A DNA stretch of 64,000 bases from Eubacteriaceae bacterium. Its GTDB lineage: Bacteria; Bacillota; Clostridia; Lachnospirales; Lachnospiraceae. The stretch spans positions 124,001-188,000 of the forward strand of contig CABIWJ010000001.1 of assembly GCA_902362455.1 (NCBI GenBank). The letters are read 5' to 3'. The notes beneath the pieces were generated by a model, which searched no databases, was not told the DNA's origin, and saw only the letters and a list, made by a program, of their open reading frames with translations. Both the position numbers and the translations under genes were made by a program. This document shows positions 44,550 to 53,518 of this stretch, in pieces; the stretch's first letter is position 1, and the number at the start of each line of letters is the position of its first letter.

Positions 44550-45270
44550 CAAATACGTTGTAATAGACTTAGAAACGACAGGTTTGTCGCCTGAAAGAGA
44601 CAAAATAATCGAAATAGGTGCGGTTAAAATTGAAAATGGAATTTTGACGGGAACTTATTCAAAACTGGTAAATCCCAATGTAGAAATAAGCGACAGGATT
44701 GTAGAAATTACGGGAATCACATCAGATATGATAAAAAAATGTCCGTTTATAGGAGAGGTTTTGCAGGAATTTATGCAGTTCGTTGGTGACAGCATAATTA
44801 TAGGACATAGTATTAAGTTCGATATATCGTTTCTTGTAAATGCATTGTATAAAGAGGGATTAAGTGAGTATGTCAAGGGCTACGAGACTATCGATACACT
44901 TAATATAGCCAGGAAATGTATACCGGGGGGCGTAAGTAAGCGTTTAGCAGACTTATGTGTTATGTATGGTATCGAAGATAAAGAACATCATCGGGCATTA
45001 AATGATGCATTTGTGACACACAAGTTATATGAAAAATTGTGTGAAATATATGAAAATGAGGGAGAGGGAATTATTTTCAAACCGGAGATGTTAGTATGTA
45101 AGCCTTATAAAGACAAAGAAGCTCCAAAAGGACAGATTAAATTCCTAAAGGAGCTTCTGAGATATCATAATCTTACATCAGAATATGATATAGATAAAAT
45201 GAGCCAGAGGGAAGTAAGCAGATACGTTGATAAAATTATATTAAACTACGGAAGAATGAAGAAAATTTAA
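44542..45270 (+). CDS. DnaQ-like 3'-5' exonuclease (DEDDh)
   Basis: A 242-residue exonuclease. The motifs are YVVIDLETTGLSP (ExoI), IIGHSIKFDISFL (ExoII) and HHRALNDAFVTHKLYEKL (ExoIII with the His). It resembles the epsilon proofreading domain and the exonuclease part of PolC. A roughly 50-residue C-terminal extension (PKGQIKFLKELLRYHNL) resembles a small helical binding module. It overlaps nth by 8 bp and, at its 3' end, the minus-strand gene by 30 bp. GTG 44524 is an alternative start. Confidence 0.88.
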   Translation: MVNKYVVIDLETTGLSPERDKIIEIGAVKIENGILTGTYSKLVNPNVEISDRIVEITGITSDMIKKCPFIGEVLQEFMQFVGDSIIIGHSIKFDISFLVNALYKEGLSEYVKGYETIDTLNIARKCIPGGVSKRLADLCVMYGIEDKEHHRALNDAFVTHKLYEKLCEIYENEGEGIIFKPEMLVCKPYKDKEAPKGQIKFLKELLRYHNLTSEYDIDKMSQREVSRYVDKIILNYGRMKKI

Positions 45271-45852
45271 TATAGGTTTTTTGGTGATTGAATCTAACGC
45301 ATCAGCATATTCTAAAAGTGCATTTATCTTATCTGGCTGATTATTCTTAATATATAATTCTGTCAGGAGTCTGTAGCTTGATATCATATCGCATCCGATT
45401 CTGACAGAGTATTCCAGTGCTTCAATAGCTTCATTATCAAACCCAAGTTCGTTGAGTCTTTTGGCATATTTCTGGATAGAACTGATTAGTGTTATGAAGT
45501 TATCACTATATTCGCTAAGTACAGTTAAGTTAGCCGGTCCATATTCTGCTTTTAATTCAGTATTTGACTTATTTGACAGGTTAACAATTTTTTTATCCCT
45601 TAAATCTACAAAATTCTTCTGTATTTTTTTAATATTATCATCATTAATTTCAAGAAATAGTATTGATTTTTCAGAAACTGTGATATAATTGAGTGAACTA
45701 AGAGGCTTTTTGCGGGTTAAGTTTGCCCTTGCCTCATTTTCAAAAAGAGTATTCTTACTGTCGGTGGTTTTAGTTTTGCTCTTTCGAAGCTCATATCTGA
45801 CCCAGAAACAGAATACAAGGAAACAGTATAGAAAAGGTAACTTTGGCAACAT
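45241..45852 (-). CDS. Membrane-anchored TPR-like protein of unknown function
   Basis: A 203-residue protein with an N-terminal hydrophobic segment (LPKLPFLYCFLVFCFWV) and a cytoplasmic or extracytoplasmic body. The C-terminal half (about 120-200) has two helix pairs with TPR-like spacing (LNELGFDNEAIEALEYSVRI and LLTELYIKNNQPDKINALLE). No named family recognised. GGAG sits 10 nt before ATG 45852. It converges with the exonuclease gene, the coding ends overlapping by 30 bp, and diverges from a 34-residue ORF 60 bp away. Confidence 0.72.
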   Translation of the reverse strand: MLPKLPFLYCFLVFCFWVRYELRKSKTKTTDSKNTLFENEARANLTRKKPLSSLNYITVSEKSILFLEINDDNIKKIQKNFVDLRDKKIVNLSNKSNTELKAEYGPANLTVLSEYSDNFITLISSIQKYAKRLNELGFDNEAIEALEYSVRIGCDMISSYRLLTELYIKNNQPDKINALLEYADALDSITKKPILNFLHSSVV

Positions 45853-45912
45853 TGTTTATCAACTCCATTTATTATTATTTGGCACAACGTATATAGAAAG
45901 AGGTATATTTAT

Positions 45913-46017
45913 ATGATTAATTTTAACTCAAACAAATCAAAAAAATTATTTTCGAAAATAATAATCGGTATATTAGTGCTCGCTATGATACTTTCGGTAA
46001 TTGTACCATTTATGTAA
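45913..46017 (+). CDS. Small single-helix membrane protein, 34 residues
   Basis: ATG at 45913 preceded by AAAGAGG, 34 codons and TAA. The protein is a polar, basic start (MINFNSNKSKKLFSK) and one hydrophobic helix (IIIGILVLAMILSVIVPFM). The architecture (strong ribosome binding site, positive-inside helix, isolated position) supports a real gene. It is divergent from the TPR-like membrane protein, so the two may share a regulatory region or interact. Function unknown. Confidence 0.6.
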   Translation: MINFNSNKSKKLFSKIIIGILVLAMILSVIVPFM

Positions 46018-46174
46018 GTATATACTACCATTTAAGAATCTAAAAAACAACATATTATAATACAATAAGTTACAAATATTACAGGTTGAAAGAAATATTT
46101 TGAAAGAAAGGAATATGTGCTGCCCCGGCTTTCAACCAGGTTAATGGGCAATATCAGAGAAGAGTCTGATATGC

Positions 46175-47815
46175 ATGGGTATTAAGATGGAAATTGAGAT
46201 TAACAAAAATAAAGCTTTATTTGGAGTAGCTGCTATATTATGCATTTTACTTATTGCTTTATTTGGAGTTAATGTATATGCCGATGATACACCTATAACC
46301 AAGGGAATAACTAAAGGAATAACTATTGGTGATATTGATGTAAGTGGTATGACAGAAGAAGAAGCCATGAATAAGGCAAATGAGTACATTAACGGTTTTA
46401 CATCTAAGGTAATAACATTAGATGTAGATGGCAATAAAGTTCAGGTTACAGCAGGAGAATTAGGATATTACTGGAAGAATACAGATATCGTTAAAGATGC
46501 TGCTTCACATTGCCTGGAAGGAAATGTAATCAAAAGATATGAAGAGGCAAAAGATATTGAACATAATGGCCTCAAGTATGAATTCGAGGTAGATGTAAAT
46601 GATGAGGTTATGACTAATACAATTAATGAAAAATGTGGACAGTATAACATTCCTCATGTGAATGCACAGTTGATAAGAACAGATTCATCATTTTCAATTT
46701 CACAGGAATCTACCGGACGAATGATTGATATGGATACATCAATCAGTGCATTACATAAATTCCTTTTAGATGAATGGAATAAGAGTGATACTGATTTTAC
46801 TCTTATAGTTGTAGATGATAAACCGGTAGCTACAGTAGCAGATTGCGAAAGAGTTAAGGATGTACTTGGAACTTTCTCAACTAAGTTCTCAACAGGAAGT
46901 AGTAATTACAACAGAAATGAGAATATGAGAAATGGTATAAAACTTCTTAATGGAATAACATTATGTCAGGGTGAGACAATGTCAGTCAACTCTTTCTTAG
47001 AACCATGGACAGCAGGTAATGGCTGGAAAGCAGCAGGTACATATGTAAATGGTAAGGTTGAAGACAGCCTTGGAGGAGGAATATGCCAGGTTTCAACAAC
47101 ACTTTATAATGCAGTGCTTTTAGCAGAGTTAGAAGTAGTTGAGAGATATAACCATTCAATGAGTGTAGGTTATGTTCCATTATCTATGGATGCAGCATTA
47201 GCAGGAACATGGAAAGATTTAAAGATTAAGAATAATACAGATACACCTATATATATTGAGGGAATCTATGATGCCTCAGGAAAATTGACATTTAATATCT
47301 ATGGTGAGGAAACCAGACCATCTAACAGAAAGGTGGAATATGTAAGTGAAACTCTTTCAACTATTCCATCATCACAGGTAGTTAAACAGGATGCTTCTAA
47401 GCCGGCAGGATACAGAGCAGTAACAAGCAGAGGACACACAGGATATACAGCAAGACTCTGGAAGAAAGTATATGTAGATGGTGTGCTTCAGAGTGAAGAA
47501 GTAGTTAACAAGAGTTCATATTCAGCTTCACCAACATATGTAACAGTAGGTACTGGCGCAGCAGCACAGCCAGAGACACCTGCAGCTACACCAGAGACCC
47601 CAGCACAGGCACCATCCCCAGACCAGACACCGGCAGTACCCGATCAGACACCTGTACAGGATAATACATCAGGTGGTCAGACAAATGGACAGAATAATTC
47701 ATCAAATACAGGTTCAGGTCAACCGGCAGGTGGTAATCAGAATTCAGGTGATAATTCTAATGCTAATGCAGGAGGAACAGATGCACCGGCAGCATCAGAT
47801 ACAGCAACACAGTAG
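46175..47815 (+). CDS. VanW-family secreted protein with proline-rich tail
   Basis: A 546-residue extracytoplasmic protein. An N-terminal membrane segment (about 15-32) is followed by a region like peptidoglycan-binding YoaR/PG_binding_4 domains (DIDVSGMTEEEAMNKANEYI), then the VanW domain (about 225-370; GGGICQVSTTLYNAVLLAELE). A C-terminal G5-like segment follows, then a low-complexity Pro/Thr/Gln/Asn tail from about residue 465. VanW is named from vancomycin clusters but its function is unknown. The start could also be ATG 46187. No sortase motif. Confidence 0.85.
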   Translation: MGIKMEIEINKNKALFGVAAILCILLIALFGVNVYADDTPITKGITKGITIGDIDVSGMTEEEAMNKANEYINGFTSKVITLDVDGNKVQVTAGELGYYWKNTDIVKDAASHCLEGNVIKRYEEAKDIEHNGLKYEFEVDVNDEVMTNTINEKCGQYNIPHVNAQLIRTDSSFSISQESTGRMIDMDTSISALHKFLLDEWNKSDTDFTLIVVDDKPVATVADCERVKDVLGTFSTKFSTGSSNYNRNENMRNGIKLLNGITLCQGETMSVNSFLEPWTAGNGWKAAGTYVNGKVEDSLGGGICQVSTTLYNAVLLAELEVVERYNHSMSVGYVPLSMDAALAGTWKDLKIKNNTDTPIYIEGIYDASGKLTFNIYGEETRPSNRKVEYVSETLSTIPSSQVVKQDASKPAGYRAVTSRGHTGYTARLWKKVYVDGVLQSEEVVNKSSYSASPTYVTVGTGAAAQPETPAATPETPAQAPSPDQTPAVPDQTPVQDNTSGGQTNGQNNSSNTGSGQPAGGNQNSGDNSNANAGGTDAPAASDTATQ

Positions 47816-47858
47816 GTAATTAGAGAATGCATTACACAAAATACTAATCAGATTAAGA

Positions 47859-47889
47859 TTAATTCGGGTGTTTTTTACACCCGAATTAA
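47859..47889 (+). terminator. Hairpin after the VanW gene
   Basis: TTAATTCGGGTGT (47859-47871), loop TTTTT and ACACCCGAATTAA (47877-47889): a perfect 13-bp stem. T residues are in the loop rather than after the stem, so its strength is uncertain. Confidence 0.65.
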
Positions 47890-47927
47890 ATTATACACAT
47901 AATAAATTAAAGGTACAGGTATATCAT

Positions 47928-48923
47928 ATGAAAGCAGGAAAGCTATCTGAATCTGTTCTGAAACGTTCAGTATTAAAGACAATTAAATACAAAAGTGATG
48001 ATATGTATACATTTGCAAATGTTGGAAATGATGCAGCAGTTTCTAAAGATGGAACTGTTATGTCATCATGTGTGGCAGGTTTAATGCTGAGTGAAGATAA
48101 TCTTTATTTTGATTGCAAGAGAGCCATATATGCAGCTATGGCTAATGTATGTGCTGAGGGTGGAGTGCCTGCGACAATGAACGTAGATGTAATTATACCT
48201 GAGAAGAGATTAGAATCAGAATTAAAAGAATTAACAAGATATATTGCGAAGATTGCATTAGAAGCCAATATTCATATTACAGGAGGCAATACTGAGGTTA
48301 CAAGAGCAGTTAAAAGCCCTGTTGTGACATTTACGGTGCTCGGACATTATATCTATGATACATATATTGATGCAAGTGAATGGGTTAAAGAGGACTATGA
48401 CATTGTATTAACCAAACAGATTGGTATGTCCGGAACAGTTGCACTTGCGAAAGAAAAATATAATGAGCTAAAAGAGAAATTTCAGGTAAGCTATCTTAAG
48501 AAAGCACTTGATATGGAGAAATATTTAGACGTACGAAGTGAGGCAGCAGTCGCGGGAAGCCTTGGTGTCAGAGTTATGCACGATTTAAGTCGTGGTGGAA
48601 TCTACTTAGGACTATGGCAGCTTGCCACAAAGACTCAAAAAGGCGTTGAAGTAATGATGGACGATATTGATATACGTCAGGAAACGATAGAAATATGCGA
48701 ACCATACGGAATTAATCCATACAAGCTTATGTCTAATGGCGCAATGCTGATGGTTACGGAAGATGGAGAAACACTGGTAAGGGAACTCAGACACCAAGGA
48801 ACAGATGCCCGAATTATTGGAAGGCTCACGAACGATAATGATAAAGTAATCATTAAAAATGAGGATAGAAGATATATTGAGCCTCCTAAGAGAGATGAAT
48901 TAGAGATATTTTTAACGAAATAA
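47928..48923 (+). CDS. AIR synthase-related (PurM/HypE-like) protein
   Basis: A 331-residue member of the PurM superfamily: an early ATP-binding NVGNDAAVSKDG stretch, then CVAGLMLSEDNLYFD, AAMANVCAEGGVPATMNVDVI and the C-terminal VMHDLSRGGIYLGLWQLA. This resembles HypE hydrogenase maturation factors and thiamine-phosphate kinases but lacks the HypE C-terminal cysteine (the end is LEIFLTK), so it is probably not HypE. Its substrate is unknown. ATG 47928 is chosen because AAAGGTACAGG precedes it; the frame opens at 47868 inside the terminator. Confidence 0.8.
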   Translation: MKAGKLSESVLKRSVLKTIKYKSDDMYTFANVGNDAAVSKDGTVMSSCVAGLMLSEDNLYFDCKRAIYAAMANVCAEGGVPATMNVDVIIPEKRLESELKELTRYIAKIALEANIHITGGNTEVTRAVKSPVVTFTVLGHYIYDTYIDASEWVKEDYDIVLTKQIGMSGTVALAKEKYNELKEKFQVSYLKKALDMEKYLDVRSEAAVAGSLGVRVMHDLSRGGIYLGLWQLATKTQKGVEVMMDDIDIRQETIEICEPYGINPYKLMSNGAMLMVTEDGETLVRELRHQGTDARIIGRLTNDNDKVIIKNEDRRYIEPPKRDELEIFLTK

Positions 48924-48968
48924 TGAATAACCTGTTATTGGAAACTGAGAATAAAGGAGTGTCCTGAA

Positions 48969-49451
48969 ATGAGAGAAAAAATATTAGAGGCAATCGAGAA
49001 AAATGCCAGAATTGATTTGAAAGATTTAGCAGTGATGTTAGATATCAGCGAAATAGAGTTAGCAAATGAAATTGCAGAAATGGAGAAAGAGAAAATCATC
49101 TGTGGTTATCACACACTTATTAACTGGGATTCTACAAGTGAAGAAAAGGTTACAGCACTTATAGAAGTGCAGGTTACACCACAGAGAGGTTTGGGCTTTG
49201 ATAAGATAGCTGAAAGAATGTATAATTACAGCGAAGTAAGAGCTGTATATCTTATGTCGGGCGGTTTTGATTTTACCGTAATAATCGAAGAAAAGACTAT
49301 GAAAGAGGTAGCACAGTTCGTTACTGAGAGACTTGCACCGCTTGAGGCAATTCGTGGAACAGCCACACATTTTATCCTTAAGAAATATAAAGACCATGGA
49401 ACAGTATTGGTTAGCAATAATAAAGATGAAAGGATGTTGGTTACACCATGA
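48969..49451 (+). CDS. Lrp/AsnC-family transcriptional regulator
   Basis: A 160-residue protein with an N-terminal winged helix (about 1-60: ILEAIEKNARIDLKDLAVML) and a RAM effector domain (about 70-150: VTALIEVQVTPQRGLGFDKIAERM). Such proteins sense amino acids. Its stop overlaps the start of the aminotransferase gene (ATGA), so it probably controls that gene, as often seen in Firmicutes. AAAGGAG precedes the ATG. Confidence 0.92.
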   Translation: MREKILEAIEKNARIDLKDLAVMLDISEIELANEIAEMEKEKIICGYHTLINWDSTSEEKVTALIEVQVTPQRGLGFDKIAERMYNYSEVRAVYLMSGGFDFTVIIEEKTMKEVAQFVTERLAPLEAIRGTATHFILKKYKDHGTVLVSNNKDERMLVTP

Positions 49452-50623
49452 GAAATCCATTATCAGACGTTGTAGTAGATATCCAGCCATCAGGAATAAG
49501 AAAATTCTTTGATATAGTAAGTGAAATGAAAGATGCAATATCCCTTGGTGTCGGAGAACCTGACTTCGATACACCATGGCATATAAGAGAAGAAGGAATC
49601 TATTCTCTTGAGAAAGGCAGGACTTTTTACACTTCTAATGCAGGATTAAAAGAATTAAAGATAGAGATTTGTAATTATCTTAAACGTAAATTAGATTTAG
49701 ACTATGATTATAATAAAGATGTAATAGTAACAGTTGGCGGAAGTGAAGCAATTGACCTTGCAATTCGTGCAATGATTAATCCAGGTGACGAAGTGTTAAT
49801 TCCACAGCCAAGTTATGTATCATATGTTCCGTGCGTAACACTTGCATATGGTAAGCCTGTTATTATTGAATTAAAAGAAGAGAACCAATTCAGACTTACT
49901 AAGGACGAATTGTTAGAGAGAATCACAGACAAGACTAAGATTCTCATACTCCCATTTCCTAATAATCCGACAGGTGCAATTATGGAGAAGAGAGATTTAG
50001 AAGAAATTGCTAAGGTATGTATCGAAAAGGATATATTTGTTGTTTCTGATGAAATATATTCTGAATTAACATATAATGGCGAAAAACATATCTCAATTGC
50101 ATGTATACCGGGGATGAAAGAGAGAACAATTGTAATAAATGGTTTCTCTAAGGCATATGCAATGACGGGCTGGAGATTAGGCTATGCTGTAGGCCCGGCA
50201 GAAATACTTAAACAGATGATTAAGATACATCAGTTCGCAATTATGTGTGCACCTACAAACAGCCAGTATGCAGCAGTAGAAGCATTAAGAAATGGTGACA
50301 GGGATATTGATAAAATGCGTGAATCTTACAATCAGAGACGTAGATTTCTATTAAATGCATTTAAGGAGATGGGCTTAGATTGTTTCGAGCCATTTGGTGC
50401 ATTTTATATGTTCCCAAGTATCAAGAGATTCGGTATGACTTCAGATGAATTTGCAAACCGTCTTCTTCAGGAGGAGAAAGTTGCAGTAGTTCCGGGAACA
50501 GCATTCGGTGATTGTGGTGAGGGCTTCCTTAGAATCTCGTATGCATATTCGTTAGAAGACCTGAAAGAGGCATTAGGAAGATTAAAAGACTTCATAAGCC
50601 GGCTTGATGCAGAGAAGAAATAG
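49448..50623 (+). CDS. Class I/II aminotransferase (aspartate aminotransferase-like)
   Basis: A 391-residue fold-type I PLP enzyme. VGEPDFDTPWHI, PFPNNPTGAIM, VSDEIYSELTYNG and the Schiff-base Lys in VINGFSKAYAMTGWRLGYAVG (about residue 234) are clear, as is the carboxylate-binding Arg in FLRISYAYS. It belongs to the large aspartate/aromatic aminotransferase group; substrate uncertain, perhaps set by the Lrp-type regulator with which it is translationally coupled. Confidence 0.9.
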   Translation: MRNPLSDVVVDIQPSGIRKFFDIVSEMKDAISLGVGEPDFDTPWHIREEGIYSLEKGRTFYTSNAGLKELKIEICNYLKRKLDLDYDYNKDVIVTVGGSEAIDLAIRAMINPGDEVLIPQPSYVSYVPCVTLAYGKPVIIELKEENQFRLTKDELLERITDKTKILILPFPNNPTGAIMEKRDLEEIAKVCIEKDIFVVSDEIYSELTYNGEKHISIACIPGMKERTIVINGFSKAYAMTGWRLGYAVGPAEILKQMIKIHQFAIMCAPTNSQYAAVEALRNGDRDIDKMRESYNQRRRFLLNAFKEMGLDCFEPFGAFYMFPSIKRFGMTSDEFANRLLQEEKVAVVPGTAFGDCGEGFLRISYAYSLEDLKEALGRLKDFISRLDAEKK

Positions 50624-50657
50624 CAAGCAAAGAAATGGCATTAAGAAAAGAGGAATT

Positions 50658-51152
50658 ATGTTAAATATAGTATTATTTGAGCCGGAAATTCCACAGAATA
50701 CCGGAAATATAGGAAGAACATGTGTAGCTACAGGGACAAGACTTCATCTTATAGGTCCTATGGGATTTCAGATAACTGAGAAAGCTGTTAAAAGAGCAGG
50801 AATGGATTACTGGGATAAATTAGATGTAATAGAATATGACGGATATGATGATTTCCTTAACAGAAACCCGGGTGCGAAAATATATATGGCAACAACTAAG
50901 GCTAAACATAGATATACAGATGTGAATTATGAGGACGATTGTTATATTATGTTTGGTAAAGAAAGTGCAGGTATTCCGGAGGAGATTCTTGTAGATAATC
51001 CTGAAACCTGCGTAAGAATACCGATGAATCCTGATATACGTTCACTTAATCTTGCTAATTCAGTTGCAATTGTGTTATTTGAAGCATTAAGACAGCAGGA
51101 CTTCAAAGGTATGCAGTCTGAGGGCGAATTACACCGATTAACGTGGAAATAG
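50658..51152 (+). CDS. trmL: tRNA (cytidine/uridine-34-2'-O)-methyltransferase
   Basis: A 164-residue SPOUT-class RNA methyltransferase. IVLFEPEIPQNTGNIGRTC at the start, FGKESAGIPEEIL, and IPMNPDIRSLNLANSVAIVLFE forming the SAM-binding knot match TrmL (CspR), which methylates the wobble nucleotide of leucine tRNAs as a dimer. The frame is open from 50604 but ATG 50658 is preceded by GAGGAA and matches the family start. It follows the aminotransferase gene by 34 bp. Confidence 0.93.
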   Translation: MLNIVLFEPEIPQNTGNIGRTCVATGTRLHLIGPMGFQITEKAVKRAGMDYWDKLDVIEYDGYDDFLNRNPGAKIYMATTKAKHRYTDVNYEDDCYIMFGKESAGIPEEILVDNPETCVRIPMNPDIRSLNLANSVAIVLFEALRQQDFKGMQSEGELHRLTWK

Positions 51153-51162
51153 GTAAACTTTC

Positions 51163-51309
51163 GGAGGCTACCAGAATATCTACATTGAAACACATACTAA
51201 TCTTTCAGTAGCCTTAAAGTTATATGAGAAGGCGGGTTTTAAGCAAATTAAAAAGTCTCAACAGGTAATTCACAGTACAATGAACAGTTTCTATCTGAAG
51301 AGACTTTAA
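51163..51309 (+). pseudogene. C-terminal remnant of a GNAT acetyltransferase
   Basis: A 48-codon frame (GGYQNIYIETHTNLSVALKL, then YEKAGFKQI and a FYLKRL end) reads to TAA at 51307-51309. It resembles the last strands of GNAT N-acetyltransferases, where the ALKLYEKAGF motif is diagnostic. There is no start codon or upstream part; a TAA lies at 51154-51156. It is probably a truncated, non-functional copy stranded between trmL and the convergent kinase gene. Confidence 0.7.
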
Positions 51310-51310
51310 A

Positions 51311-52726
51311 TTATTTAGGGGCTTTTACTTTCTTTAATGTGAATATGAATTCTGTGCCAACGCCCTCTGTACTTATAACATTAATATTTTCATCATGTGC
51401 ATTAATTATTTCTTTGGTTATCGATAATCCAAGTCCCGTACCTGTCTTATCTTTACCTCTTGAGAGGTCTGTTTTGTAGAAACGGTCCCATATCTTAGAA
51501 ATACTTTCCTTTGGGATACCGATTCCGGTATCTTTAATCGATATGAAAATCTTATCATTTTTATCATGTATGTCTAACTGGATTGAGCTGTCATTGTGGC
51601 TGAACTTTATGGCATTATCTAAGAGATTATATATAACCTGTTCGATTTTGCTGCGGTCAGCATATACATAATAGTCTTTTGAGCCAAGGATTAAGTCAAT
51701 AGTAATATGTTTCTTCTCGCATTTGCCCTCGAAACTGTTAATTATCGGTTTAATCATCTCGTACAGACTGAATTCTGTTAAGTCAAGACGATTAGATTTA
51801 TTATCCCATGCGTTTAAGGTAAGCAGACTCTTGGTTAATTTAGTAAGTCGTTCCGTTTCAAATAATACAATATCAAGATATTTTCCCTGCATCTCAGGAG
51901 GAATCGTACCATCTTTCATTGCTTCAACATAACCTTTTATAGAGGTAAGAGGAGAACGGAAGTCGTGCGATACGTTACCAATGAATTTCTTCTGGTCCTC
52001 TTCGAGCGAATTGAGTTTCCTTGCCATATAATTAAGGGACATGCCGAGATTACCTATTTCGTCCTCATTTGTAAATGAAGCAAGTCCTTCATAGGTTAAA
52101 TTGCCTTTTGCAAATTCTTTCGATGCGTGGCTGATTTTTCTAAGAGGAATATATACCACGAAAGTAAATATCAGAAGAATTATCAACGATAAATCATATA
52201 TAATGAAGAAAGTCCAATAAATGGTTTTAAGTACTTCATTAGTACGTTCTTTAATCACATCAGTTCCACGATGAAATATCATATAGCCTTCAGTTTTGAA
52301 ATTACCAACTATTGGAATTGCAACAGAAAGAGTTTCGTTATCAAAATTACCATAAAAATCACCGACCATATAATATCTATTACCGAAGTCGGTAATATCG
52401 AAGTCCGAAATAACTTCATTCAATTTGATGTTATTTGTATCATACACAATTCTGCCATTCGTATCAGTAATCCAGAGACGACAGTTTATAAGTGCTGATG
52501 CATTTTGTATATCTTTGACAATTTCCGGATTAGTCGTGAGGCTTGAAAAGTCGTTATTAAAATAGCGGTTTAAAATAACATTTCCTTTGTCGTATATACT
52601 CTGGGCAGCATCAGCCGTTACTGTCTGGGTGACGCGGCGTGTAGAAAGCATATTGATTACTAAAATGCTTATAAGTCCAAACAGGATATAGCCAAGAAGA
52701 AATTTGTAGTAAACTGAATGTTTCAT
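51311..52726 (-). CDS. Sensor histidine kinase
   Basis: A 471-residue kinase. Helix 1 (about 9-28), an extracytoplasmic domain (about 30-165), helix 2 (about 172-195), HAMP (about 195-250; SHASKEFAKGNLTYEGL), HisKA with phospho-His in FIGNVSHDFRSPLTSIKGYV (about residue 260) and the ATPase domain (NLLDNAIKFS, IKDTGIGIPKES, KTGTGLGLSITKEI). It lies 65 bp after its response regulator on the minus strand and is the last gene of the mutS2 unit. The signal is unknown. Confidence 0.94.
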   Translation of the reverse strand: MKHSVYYKFLLGYILFGLISILVINMLSTRRVTQTVTADAAQSIYDKGNVILNRYFNNDFSSLTTNPEIVKDIQNASALINCRLWITDTNGRIVYDTNNIKLNEVISDFDITDFGNRYYMVGDFYGNFDNETLSVAIPIVGNFKTEGYMIFHRGTDVIKERTNEVLKTIYWTFFIIYDLSLIILLIFTFVVYIPLRKISHASKEFAKGNLTYEGLASFTNEDEIGNLGMSLNYMARKLNSLEEDQKKFIGNVSHDFRSPLTSIKGYVEAMKDGTIPPEMQGKYLDIVLFETERLTKLTKSLLTLNAWDNKSNRLDLTEFSLYEMIKPIINSFEGKCEKKHITIDLILGSKDYYVYADRSKIEQVIYNLLDNAIKFSHNDSSIQLDIHDKNDKIFISIKDTGIGIPKESISKIWDRFYKTDLSRGKDKTGTGLGLSITKEIINAHDENINVISTEGVGTEFIFTLKKVKAPK

Positions 52727-52791
52727 CTAAGTTAAAAATCTCCATTCTATAAGTTGTATAATCAGTCTAAACCCAAATATCACAACATACT

Positions 52792-53502
52792 TTAATTGGT
52801 TTTAGTCTCGAATTTATAGCCAATACCCCATACTGTAGATAATGCCCAGGTATCGCTGTCGCTTATCTTTTCACGAATTCTCTTGATATGAACGTCAACA
52901 GTTCTTGTATCGCCGAGATATTCATAGCCCCAGATATGGTCTAAGAGCTGTTCTCTTGTAAATACCTGATTAGGTGATGAAGCTAAGAAATATAATAATT
53001 CTAATTCCTTAGGCGGCATATCAATATTTTTACCCTTGTATGTGACTGAATAATTTGTAAGATTGATAAGTAAATCAGGGTATTCTACATATTCTGACTG
53101 TGGTGCAATATTAGCAGGTGTAGCAGCTGGGACTTTATATCTTCTAAGAACCGCTTTAACACGCGCAACTAATTCCTTAGAATCAAATGGTTTAATCATA
53201 TAATCATCTGCACCTAATTCAAGACCTAATACCTTATCAAATATCTCGCCTTTGGCAGATAACATAATAATCGGTGTAGAAGAAGTCTTTCTGATTTCAC
53301 GACATACCTCATATCCATCAATTCCCGGTAACATCAGATCTAATAAGATAAGGTCAGGATTAAAAGTCTGAAATTCCTTAAGTGCTTCTTCACCATCTTC
53401 TACAATCTTAGTTTCAAAACATTCTTTTGTTAAATATAGAGAAATAAGTTCTGCTATATTTGCATCATCATCTACGATTAATATTTTCTGTTTATTAGCC
53501 AT
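52792..53502 (-). CDS. OmpR/PhoB-family response regulator
   Basis: A 236-residue regulator: receiver with IVDDD, phospho-acceptor Asp in LILLDLMLPG (about residue 55) and Lys in IKPFDSKE, then a winged helix ending TRTVDVHIKRIREKI. The start is ATG 53502 with GAGGATTGTT upstream. The longer frame to 53634 translates repeat copy F and is rejected. The gene is separated from mutS2 by that repeat element. Confidence 0.94.
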   Translation of the reverse strand: MANKQKILIVDDDANIAELISLYLTKECFETKIVEDGEEALKEFQTFNPDLILLDLMLPGIDGYEVCREIRKTSSTPIIMLSAKGEIFDKVLGLELGADDYMIKPFDSKELVARVKAVLRRYKVPAATPANIAPQSEYVEYPDLLINLTNYSVTYKGKNIDMPPKELELLYFLASSPNQVFTREQLLDHIWGYEYLGDTRTVDVHIKRIREKISDSDTWALSTVWGIGYKFETKTN

Positions 53503-53518
53503 AACAATCCTCGTTTCT

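Noticed and set aside
47868-47927. Extended start for the AIR synthase-like gene
   Set aside because: It begins inside the hairpin after the VanW gene, and the ATG at 47928 has a better ribosome binding site.
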